Position numbers and translations under genes: made by a program | Part shown: one piece after another, positions 1-5,775 of the stretch | Numbering within the stretch: the stretch's first letter is position 1 | How the letters are laid out: the number at the start of each line of letters is the position of its first letter | Notes under the pieces: generated by a model | What the model was told of the DNA's origin: nothing | The model's database searches: none | What the model saw: the letters and a program-made list of their open reading frames with translations, nothing else | Origin: an uncultured Treponema sp. | GTDB lineage: Bacteria; Spirochaetota; Spirochaetia; Treponematales; Treponemataceae | Length of the DNA: 14,810 nt | Assembly: GCA_905372265.1 (NCBI GenBank) | Contig: CAJPOL010000039.1 | Coordinates: 1 to 14,810 of the forward strand | Direction of reading: 5' to 3'

Positions 1-6
1 CTTGTC

Positions 7-40
7 CTCTACCGATGTACAAGGATGTACATCGGTAGAG
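7..40. repeat. Perfect 14-bp inverted repeat (hairpin)
   Basis: The arms CTCTACCGATGTAC (7-20) and GTACATCGGTAGAG (27-40) are exact reverse complements around a 6-nt loop AAGGAT. No T-run follows on either strand, so it is not an obvious intrinsic terminator. It lies in a gene-poor stretch (1-156) in which I recognise no coding sequence, next to an insertion-sequence remnant. It may be a small dispersed repeat or an old IS end. The structure is seen directly; its role is unknown. Confidence 0.7.
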
Positions 41-156
41 AAACGCGACAGTCGGCAGGATTCTCAAGCCGGAAATCCCGAAACATTCCATCCGCGGTAT
101 TTCAACAACACGGCCTGCAAAGAATCTTAATAAGCTCATTCCCATCCGTACCTTTT

Positions 157-260
157 TTGATTCGTGCGGAGGATTCAAGTCCCTGATGAAGGGACTTGAA
201 TCCGACTGCAACCACCTTATGAGAACACCATACCTCGCTGCTCCGCGGTGAGGTATGGTG
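157..260 (+). repeat. Hairpin-linker-hairpin repeat, copy 1 (full length)
   Basis: A conserved left end (TTCGTGCGGAGG at 161-172, after a T-rich stretch) leads into hairpin 1: arms TTCAAGTCCC (174-183) and GGGACTTGAA (191-200), loop 184-190. A 25-nt linker follows at 201-225. Hairpin 2 has arms at 226-241 and 245-260, giving 16 pairs including two G-T wobbles and a TCC loop. The copy at 3247-3363 has the same architecture and differs in the linker at one position, but its stem sequences differ in a compensatory way. The right edge of hairpin 2 joins directly to transposase coding sequence at 261. The structure and the match to copy 2 are seen directly; that it is mobile or transcribed is inference. 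Confidence 0.85.
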
Positions 261-934
261 ATTGGGATGAACGTAAGCCGGGCTTTTTTGAGGTTGATAC
301 CGTCGCCAACTGCGGCATAAGTACACAAGGACAGTATATTTGCACGCTTACCCTTACTGATGTTCATTCAGGCTGGACGGAAAATAGAGCTCTTTTAAAC
401 AAAGCTCACCGCTGGGTAAAAGAAGCGGTAGCGGATGTCAAAGAGAAGCTGCCCTTTCAGATGAAAGGCATCGATAGCGACAACGGAAGTGAGTTCAAAA
501 ACACACAGCTGTTGCAATGGTGTAAAAGTAATGAAGTTATTTTCACTCGCAGCAGATCATATAAAAAGAATGATAATTGTTTTGTTGAACAGAAAAATGA
601 TAGTGTCGTAAGACGCATCGTCGGTTACTATCGCTTTGAGGGAGAAGCGGCTCGTATGGTCATGGCCGACCTTTATGAACAGTATAATAAGCTCGTCAAT
701 TTCTTTTTCCCTTCGATGAAGATTATTTCAAAACAACGGATAGACGCAAAGGTTGTAAAAAAATATGATGCGGCAAAGACACCGTATCGCAGGCTGATGG
801 AAAGCTCTGATGTAAGCGAGGCGGTAAAAGCTGAGCTGTGCCGCAGGAAGAACAACTTGGATTTACAACAGCTGCTTGAAACAACGCAATACTTGCAAAG
901 TAAACTTATCTCTATGGCTCAGCCTTGGTCATAG
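261..934 (+). pseudogene. 5'-truncated DDE transposase (integrase-core type IS)
   Basis: This is the C-terminal catalytic part of an rve/integrase-core transposase that normally catalyses DNA strand transfer during IS movement. Counting from a GTG at 248, which lies inside the repeat's hairpin, the triad is D17 (in FFEVDTVANCG), D78 (in DSDNGSEF) and E114 (in NDNCFVEQKN). The spacing of 35 residues between the last two is the classic DD-35-E. The motifs resemble the IS481/ISNCY-like group; I cannot assign a named IS. The N-terminal helix-turn-helix DNA-binding region is missing because coding sequence begins only where repeat copy 1 ends. The C-terminus looks natural, stopping at TAG 932-934 just before the direct repeats at 942-999. 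A chimeric ORF can start from the repeat's GTG, but a functional transposase is unlikely. Confidence 0.85.
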
Positions 935-941
935 ATAGCTA

Positions 942-999
942 CGGTTAGATTTTTACTTGAGTAACCGCAATCATTTCGGTTAGATTTTTACGTGAGTAA
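942..999 (+). repeat. Two 23-bp direct repeats downstream of the transposase
   Basis: Two copies of a 23-nt sequence beginning CGGTTAGATTTTTAC and ending GAGTAA lie at 942-964 and 977-999, separated by 12 nt and differing at one base (T versus G). They start eight bases after the transposase stop codon. Repeated subterminal motifs of this kind are typical transposase-binding sites, so this is probably the right end of the IS. The exact terminus cannot be fixed because the left end is gone. A short palindrome, TACGGA-C-TCCGTA, follows at 1001-1013. Confidence 0.65.
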
Positions 1000-1039
1000 A
1001 TACGGACTCCGTAGAACGCAGTCTTTAATCACTATACCC

Positions 1040-1054
1040 CGGCGCAGAGCGCCG
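1040..1054. other. GC-rich hairpin downstream of the chemoreceptor gene
   Basis: The arms CGGCGC (1040-1045) and GCGCCG (1049-1054) with a 3-nt AGA loop lie about 10 nt past the stop codon of the minus-strand chemoreceptor. It could end or protect that transcript, but no T-run follows in the minus direction, so it is not called as an intrinsic terminator. Confidence 0.4.
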
Positions 1055-1063
1055 AGCCCTGCC

Positions 1064-3151
1064 CTATACCTTAAACTTCTTTACTTCTTCCGCTAAATTA
1101 CCGATACTGATCTTATTTTTTTGCGTAATTTCATGTACTTCTTGTACGGCATTATTGATCTGCACGACACCGCTAGCCATCTCATTCATACCAGACGTTA
1201 TGATGCTCGTTAAATTATCAAGTTTTTCCATCGCATTGGCAACCTGTTCTCCGCTTTTGAGCATCTCTGCGGAACCGCTTTTTACTTCAATAGTGATCGA
1301 ATTTATATCCTTAATAGCCGTCAGCACCTCGCGTCCGCCTGATTCCTGCTCTTTCATTGCCGCTGTTATTTGATGACTCATATTTTTTACCTGTTCGGAT
1401 AAGGTAAAGATAATGCTGAATTTTTCTTCAACGGTTTTTGAGGCATCGGATAGCGTCTCTATTTCGGAACTGAATTTTTTCAGTGTCTGTGTAATATTTT
1501 TACCCTGAGCCGATGACTCTTCGGCCAATTTTCTAATTTCATCGGCAACAACGGCAAATCCTTTTCCTGCTTCGCCTGCATGAGCCGCCTCAATAGCAGC
1601 ATTCATAGCCAATAAATTCGTCTGACTGGCAATATGCTGAATAACTCCGCTTGCTTCCATTAGACTGCCTGATTCTTCGGCAATTTGCCGGGCAATTTCC
1701 GCCGAGCTGACCATCATACCCTTACCTTCAGATGTTGCGGCAGCAAGGTTTTTAATAACCACATCCGACTTTTCCAACGTTTGCGTAATGGAACCGATAT
1801 TCGCTACCATCTGTTCGATTGAAGATGAAGAGCGCGCAACGCTTTCAGATTGCGATTCTATTCGGCCGTCCAGTTTCCTGATAGTATGAATGATCTCTTC
1901 AACCGTAGCGGCCGTCTCACTTACGCTGGAGGCCTGCGTTAAAGCCTGATGCTTTACGCCTTCGACATTCGCACTGATCTCATTTACTGCGCTTGCCGTC
2001 GCTGTCATGTTATTGGAAAGGTCTTGCCCGATACTGTTCATGCTGTCAGCATTCTCGTCAACCGATTTTATTGAAGAACCGATCTTTGTGATGGTCTGAT
2101 TGAAATATTCCGAAAGCTGCGTAACTTCATCATTCCCGATAAGCGGCAGCCTGACTGTCAAGTCTCCTTCGCCTTGCGCAATGTCTTTCAGCGCACGGAC
2201 TGCCGTTTGTACAGGCCCAACCATTTGTTTTGCAATAATATATACAACGATAAGTGAAGTAAGTAAAATCCCCAACCCGACATACAGCATAAAATAATTC
2301 AGCCGTTCAACAGTAGCAAAGAAATCTTTGACGGGAGCCGTTATAATAACAGTCCAATCTGCATTTTTTATTTTTGAGTATGATCCGACATTCTTCAACT
2401 TATTATATAAATAGTAGGATATGGCAGGAGCAGCTGAATGCATAGCTTCTTCATTAAACCGTATTACCTCTGCAAACGAGCTGTCATTACTGCCCTGCAA
2501 ATTTTCCATCTTGACAACCAGTTCTCTATTCTTGTGTGCAACAACCGTACCGGTAGCCCCTAAGATAACGCAATATCCGCCGCTGCCGGGCGTTATATCT
2601 GCAATCTGATCCGACAGCCATGTTCCTGAAACGGTAGCAGCAAGCACTCCGACAATCATATGCCCGTCGTCATAGATGGGTACCGAAAACACCATAATAA
2701 GCGACCCGTCTGATTTTGAAATAATAGGCTCTGAAATAAACTTTTTTCCCGTAATGCTTGCTTTAAACCATTCAGTATCTTTTACGGGAATGGTTCTTTT
2801 ATCAACTGTATAGCGGATGCCTTCCGTATCGGCCATCCCGATTTCAGAAATATCGGTATTAAATACCGCTTCCTTTTGGAGAAGAGCCGCTTTCTCATAG
2901 TACGTATAATCGGGATCGGTAAACATTCTGGCTCGCGCTATTCCTTCCAAGAACTGGAAAAACGAAGTAATTTTGCTGTCGATCAGTTCTGCCGTATCCT
3001 GTACTTTATCGATAAGATGATATTCTATCTTTTCGGAGGCGGTTTTATAAGCGGCCTTGACAGCAATAACCCCTTGTATACAGATTGCCGTAAATAGCAA
3101 AGAGCCGAAAATAATCAGTAATTTTGTACGTATAGAAAAAATTTTCTGCAT
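1064..3151 (-). CDS. Methyl-accepting chemotaxis protein with periplasmic dCache domain
   Basis: Inner-membrane chemoreceptor that senses a periplasmic ligand and controls CheA through CheW. The 695-residue protein has a first membrane helix at about 11-33, a periplasmic double-Cache-type sensor at about 35-280 (segment WFKASITGKKFISEP, then VFSVPIYDDG at 154-163), a second membrane helix at about 286-308, a HAMP region (about 309-362, with DEVTQLSEYFNQT) and a long helical signalling domain. The signalling tip carries the highly conserved NLLAMNAAIEAAHAGE at 512-527, followed by KGFAVVADEIRKLAEE. The sequence is complete and in the usual size range. The start is supported by AAGGAG at 3157-3162, 5 nt from the ATG. 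It stands alone and opposite to most neighbours, between an IS remnant with repeat copy 1 and repeat copy 2. The ligand cannot be read from the sequence; dCache domains often bind amino acids or other small metabolites. Confidence 0.96.
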   Translation of the reverse strand: MQKIFSIRTKLLIIFGSLLFTAICIQGVIAVKAAYKTASEKIEYHLIDKVQDTAELIDSKITSFFQFLEGIARARMFTDPDYTYYEKAALLQKEAVFNTDISEIGMADTEGIRYTVDKRTIPVKDTEWFKASITGKKFISEPIISKSDGSLIMVFSVPIYDDGHMIVGVLAATVSGTWLSDQIADITPGSGGYCVILGATGTVVAHKNRELVVKMENLQGSNDSSFAEVIRFNEEAMHSAAPAISYYLYNKLKNVGSYSKIKNADWTVIITAPVKDFFATVERLNYFMLYVGLGILLTSLIVVYIIAKQMVGPVQTAVRALKDIAQGEGDLTVRLPLIGNDEVTQLSEYFNQTITKIGSSIKSVDENADSMNSIGQDLSNNMTATASAVNEISANVEGVKHQALTQASSVSETAATVEEIIHTIRKLDGRIESQSESVARSSSSIEQMVANIGSITQTLEKSDVVIKNLAAATSEGKGMMVSSAEIARQIAEESGSLMEASGVIQHIASQTNLLAMNAAIEAAHAGEAGKGFAVVADEIRKLAEESSAQGKNITQTLKKFSSEIETLSDASKTVEEKFSIIFTLSEQVKNMSHQITAAMKEQESGGREVLTAIKDINSITIEVKSGSAEMLKSGEQVANAMEKLDNLTSIITSGMNEMASGVVQINNAVQEVHEITQKNKISIGNLAEEVKKFKV

Positions 3152-3173
3152 AATTACTCCTTAGGTTGAGAGA

Positions 3174-3193
3174 TTGTTATAGTATCATAACAA
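3174..3193. promoter_or_regulatory. Inverted repeat in the chemoreceptor promoter region
   Basis: TTGTTAT and ATAACAA are exact inverted 7-mers separated by 6 nt. They lie 23-42 nt upstream of the chemoreceptor ATG, where a minus-strand -10 region would be expected (TATGAT and TACTAT occur inside it). This is the size and symmetry of a dimeric repressor operator. No regulator is encoded nearby, so operator function is inference. Confidence 0.4.
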
Positions 3194-3246
3194 TAAAAAA
3201 TAAACTACCGGAACACTGTTTTTGAACGATACTGCTGCCGTCATTC

Positions 3247-3363
3247 TTTTATTCGTGCGGAGGGTTTAATACCCCGACGCTTGCGTCGTAACGAAGGGTA
3301 TTAAAGCCGACTGCAACCACCTTATGAGAACAACATACCCCGACGCTCGCGTCGGGGTTGTTG
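3247..3363 (+). repeat. Hairpin-linker-hairpin repeat, copy 2 (full length)
   Basis: Same architecture and strand as the copy at 157-260. The conserved left end ATTCGTGCGGAGG is at 3251-3263. Hairpin 1 has arms TTTAATACCC (3265-3274) and GGGTATTAAA (3296-3305). The 25-nt linker is at 3306-3330. Hairpin 2 has arms at 3331-3346 and 3349-3363, giving 15 pairs with one bulged T. The loop of hairpin 1 carries an extra 14-nt palindrome, CGACGCTTGCGTCG (3275-3288), absent from copy 1. A close relative of that palindrome also forms the tip of hairpin 2. The right edge joins the 3' end of the dtd remnant. Confidence 0.87.
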
Positions 3364-3485
3364 ATTTTCGTATCGATCAGAATCGTTACCGGCCCGTCGT
3401 TATGAATTTCTACGTGCATATCGGCTCCGAACCGTCCTGTTTTTACCGGCCTGCCCGATGTAACACGTTGTATGACTGCTCTCAT
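3364..3485 (-). pseudogene. dtd: Internally deleted D-aminoacyl-tRNA deacylase (dtd) remnant
   Basis: Intact DTD is a homodimer of about 145-150 residues that hydrolyses D-amino acids from mischarged tRNA. This remnant keeps the family N-terminus MRAVIQRVTSG and then jumps in frame to the family C-terminus GRPVKTGRFGADMHVE, with HNDGPVTILIDTK following. About 100 residues between them are missing, including the SQFT active-site motif. The C-terminal Gly-cisPro motif (NDGP) is kept. The junction is near 3450. The original ribosome binding site (AAAGGAG, about 3493-3499) and start are preserved. The last codons run into repeat copy 2, so a chimeric reading frame continues through the repeat to 3249. 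It should have no deacylase activity. An intact dtd elsewhere in the genome is possible. Confidence 0.85.
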
Positions 3486-3631
3486 TTTGCTCTCCTTTAG
3501 AAAATATCTCAGTGCGGTAACTTTATCATACTAAATAACCGCAATACAAGCGGACATCCATGAGCGCATCATCAGTCCTTCTAAAATGATTTGCTGCTGC
3601 ATCCGATGCCATGCACTTATTTCCTATAAGA

Positions 3632-3660
3632 TTGACAGAAATACGGATTCACGGCACAAT
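3632..3660 (+). promoter_or_regulatory. sigma70-type promoter of pcnB, probable near-leaderless transcript
   Basis: A perfect -35 TTGACA (3632-3637), a 17-nt spacer and a -10-like CACAAT (3655-3660). The expected transcription start, about 7 nt past the -10, falls at roughly 3667, leaving only about 4-5 nt before the ATG at 3672. No Shine-Dalgarno sequence is present. Its first ten bases match the promoter at 4906 exactly. Confidence 0.65.
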
Positions 3661-3671
3661 CAGCAATCGTC

Positions 3672-4871
3672 ATGTTAGTGAGATATAATCAAAACGAAGC
3701 GGGCAAACAGGTTCAAAAAGCGCTCGTCTATACGCAAAAAGAACATGGTATTGATTCTAAAAAAATTGACCCTGAGGCGTTCAGGATCATCACAGGCTTA
3801 CACCATGCAGGCTGCCAAGCGTATATTGTCGGCGGAGCGGTACGCGATCTGCTTATCGGAAAGCAGCCGAAAGATTTTGATATTGCGACTTCCGCAGAAC
3901 CTGCCCGCATCCGTAAACTTTTCAAAAATTCACGGATAATCGGCAAGCGGTTCAGGCTTGTGCATGTTTTTTACGGTCCTAAAATATATGAAGTCTCGAC
4001 GTTCCGCTCTCTTGAAGAAGGAACGGTCGGGAATCTGTTCGGTACTATAGAAGAAGATGTGCTCAGACGGGACTTTACACTGAACGCTTTATACTATGAC
4101 CCGTGTAAAAATATCATCGTTGACTATGTAGGCGGCGTACAAGATATCCGTAAAAGATACCTGCGGCCGATCATCGGACTTGCCGATATTTTTGTCGAAG
4201 ATCCGGTACGGATGATTAGAGCGCTTAAGTATGCAACTATTACGCACGCAGCGCTCCCGCTTTTTCTCCGCTACCGGCTTCACCGCGATGCGCCCTTACT
4301 GGAATACGTCTCACCGTCCCGCTTAACGGAAGAAATCAATAAGATCATTATGAGCGGCTATGCTGCCGGTATTATAAGAGCTCTCCTGCATTACCGGCAT
4401 TTTATTTACTTACAGCCCGCAGCTTTTTCCTTTATAGAAGATTCTCCGCATTTCGGCGAACGCTATTTTAACAGTATGCAAGAGTTGGATGCATTGGTGG
4501 CCGAACATAAGATTCAGAGGCAAGGACAGGCGCTCATATTCCTGATCAGGGACTTCTTACACCTCATCACAGACTGGAATGCCGAAGCGCGCACAGTGTA
4601 TAAAAACGTCTATGCCGAATGCCGCCGTTTTATCCTGCCGATGAACCCTCAAAGAATTGAACTTGAGTATGCTGTCAAGCACTGTCTTAGAAAAGGCGGC
4701 ATCGACATCCGATTCACCGGCAGCAGTAAGACAAGAGAAAACGATGCATATCGGCCTACAGGGAAAAGACCGCAAGGAAATGCGCCGAAACAGGGAAACA
4801 AGCATATCATTTCAAACCAGCAGCTGAAACGGAAACGGAAGAAAGATACGGAAGCGGCCAGTACCGTATAA
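3672..4871 (+). CDS. pcnB: Poly(A) polymerase I / CCA-adding enzyme family, PcnB type
   Basis: Template-independent class II nucleotidyltransferase; PcnB adds A-tails to RNA 3' ends and so promotes decay. The 399-residue protein has the nucleotidyltransferase core with YIVGGAVRDLL at 51-61 and the metal-binding DFD at 68-70. IIGKRFRLVHV at 89-99 fits the signature that separates bacterial poly(A) polymerases from CCA-adding enzymes. EEDVLRRDFTLNALYYD (127-143) and the ribose/base-binding EDPVRMIRALKYA (176-188) follow. The C-terminal tail from about 343 is strongly basic (for example KRKRKK near 387), as in E. coli PAP I, suiting RNA binding. No later in-frame ATG occurs in a plausible place, so the start at 3672 is kept despite lacking a Shine-Dalgarno sequence. 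The family call is firm; PAP rather than CCA activity rests on the signature. Confidence 0.93.
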   Translation: MLVRYNQNEAGKQVQKALVYTQKEHGIDSKKIDPEAFRIITGLHHAGCQAYIVGGAVRDLLIGKQPKDFDIATSAEPARIRKLFKNSRIIGKRFRLVHVFYGPKIYEVSTFRSLEEGTVGNLFGTIEEDVLRRDFTLNALYYDPCKNIIVDYVGGVQDIRKRYLRPIIGLADIFVEDPVRMIRALKYATITHAALPLFLRYRLHRDAPLLEYVSPSRLTEEINKIIMSGYAAGIIRALLHYRHFIYLQPAAFSFIEDSPHFGERYFNSMQELDALVAEHKIQRQGQALIFLIRDFLHLITDWNAEARTVYKNVYAECRRFILPMNPQRIELEYAVKHCLRKGGIDIRFTGSSKTRENDAYRPTGKRPQGNAPKQGNKHIISNQQLKRKRKKDTEAASTV

Positions 4872-4905
4872 GATGAGCGGTTGAACTGTTACCTTCCTTT
4901 TTTAT

Positions 4906-4934
4906 TTGACAGAAAGTTTTTTTGCCTGTATATT
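4906..4934 (+). promoter_or_regulatory. Strong sigma70 promoter placing transcription start at the ATG
   Basis: TTGACA (4906-4911), 17-nt spacer, TATATT (4929-4934), close to the consensus. The ATG at 4942 begins only 7 nt past the -10, so the transcript is predicted to start at or next to the A of the start codon. This also rules out the upstream TTG at 4906 as a start codon, because it is the -35 box. Confidence 0.8.
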
Positions 4935-4941
4935 CATCTGT

Positions 4942-5646
4942 ATGAACAACACTACATTTGATGATATTTCATTGCAGCAAGCCAATGAAACAATTTCTCA
5001 GCGGTTTATAACCGCCGTATATGGATGGATGGTTGCAGCATTAGCAATCAGCGGCATTGCAGCCTTTATAACAGTAACCAATGAAACGGTTCTGCGGTTT
5101 GTCTTCGGCAGCAGATTTACCTTTCTCGGTCTCCTCGGTCTTGAATTGGCGCTCGTTCTCATTTTAAGCGCCAGTATCAGAACAATGAGTTTTACCGCAG
5201 CAGCTGTTGCCTTTACCGTCTATGCCGCCGTGAGCGGAGTGACATTCTCATCGATATTTTTGCTGTACACAAGCGAATCTATTATACGGATTTTCGGCAT
5301 AACAGCGCTGATGTTCGGCGGGATGAGCCTTTACGGAATGTTTACTAAAAGCAATCTGAATTCAGCCGGTAGATATCTTATGATGGGTCTTTGGGGCATT
5401 ATTATCGCTTCGTTGGTAAATTTCCTTTTCCAGTCGTCCTCATTCGGCTGGCTTATCTCCTTTGTATCGGTGGGCGTTTTTACCGGTTTGACCGCATACG
5501 ATAGCCAAAAGATTATGCACATTTCGCGGTACGCTCAATCAAACGATACCTATCGGAAAGCGGCTATCCTCGGAGCGCTGGAACTCTATCTTGATTTTAT
5601 CAATATCTTTCTTGCGCTGCTCCGTTTATTCGGAAAAAGAAGATAA
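4942..5646 (+). CDS. Bax inhibitor-1 / YccA-YbhL family membrane protein
   Basis: Multi-pass inner-membrane protein of the TMBIM family, whose studied members include a pH-sensitive calcium leak (B. subtilis YetJ) and an FtsH modulator (E. coli YccA). The 234 residues comprise a short soluble N-terminus and about seven hydrophobic segments (roughly 24-45, 58-78, 84-108, 115-134, 144-164, 167-184, 210-230). The family C-terminal signature GALELYLDFINIFLALLRLFG is at about 211-231, and a conserved aspartate sits in TAYDSQK (184-190). Length and signature fit YbhL-type proteins. The start at 4942 was chosen over TTG 4906 because the latter overlaps the promoter. It has its own promoter and is followed by a structured intergenic segment, so it is probably monocistronic. 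Its precise function in this organism is unknown. Confidence 0.93.
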   Translation: MNNTTFDDISLQQANETISQRFITAVYGWMVAALAISGIAAFITVTNETVLRFVFGSRFTFLGLLGLELALVLILSASIRTMSFTAAAVAFTVYAAVSGVTFSSIFLLYTSESIIRIFGITALMFGGMSLYGMFTKSNLNSAGRYLMMGLWGIIIASLVNFLFQSSSFGWLISFVSVGVFTGLTAYDSQKIMHISRYAQSNDTYRKAAILGALELYLDFINIFLALLRLFGKRR

Positions 5647-5652
5647 ACAGGG

Positions 5653-5742
5653 AACCTCTAAAAACTGCAAATCCATCGGCTTGTCCCGTAAGGAAGTAAT
5701 TATATCCGCTAACCGCGGATTGCGAATCGGTTTTTAGAGGTT
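5653..5742. repeat. Long inverted repeat with internal hairpins (MITE-like or structured RNA)
   Basis: AACCTCTAAAAAC (5653-5665) and GTTTTTAGAGGTT (5730-5742) are perfect 13-bp inverted arms 64 nt apart. Inside them GCAAATCC pairs with GGATTGC with one bulged A, and TCCGC/GCGGA forms a small hairpin around 5704-5719. The segment fills most of the gap between the membrane-protein gene and phoH. A short T-rich stretch after the right arm (TTTTCTT) would allow weak termination, but the long AT-rich outer stem is more like a miniature inverted-repeat element or a structured leader. I see no coding sequence in it. Confidence 0.65.
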
Positions 5743-5761
5743 TTCTTAGATCAGTATTTTG

Positions 5762-5770
5762 AAAAAGGAG
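5762..5770 (+). promoter_or_regulatory. Ribosome binding site that fixes the phoH start
   Basis: AAAAAGGAG ends at 5770, 5 nt before TTG 5776. The alternative GTG start at 5770 uses the last G of this site and is therefore excluded. Confidence 0.8.
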
Positions 5771-5775
5771 TGTTT

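Noticed and set aside
157..260. Integron attC site
   Set aside because: Oral treponemes can carry integrons, but the core GTTRRRY and its complement are not present at the hairpin ends, and there is no cassette arrangement.
102..326. Minus-strand 74-residue open frame, and the similar chimeric frame at 3249-3485, as a small protein family sharing CSHKVVAVGF
   Set aside because: The shared residues come only from reading through the 25-nt linker of the repeat; the rest of each frame differs, and the nucleotide structure explains the similarity better.
942..999. CRISPR-like repeat-spacer unit
   Set aside because: Only two repeats with a 12-nt gap, no further units and no cas genes; the position fits an IS end.
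4906..4941. TTG start for the Bax-inhibitor-like protein adding 12 residues
   Set aside because: The TTG is the -35 box of a near-consensus promoter and there is no ribosome binding site before it.
5770..5775. GTG start for phoH
   Set aside because: It overlaps the Shine-Dalgarno sequence; TTG at 5776 has correct spacing.
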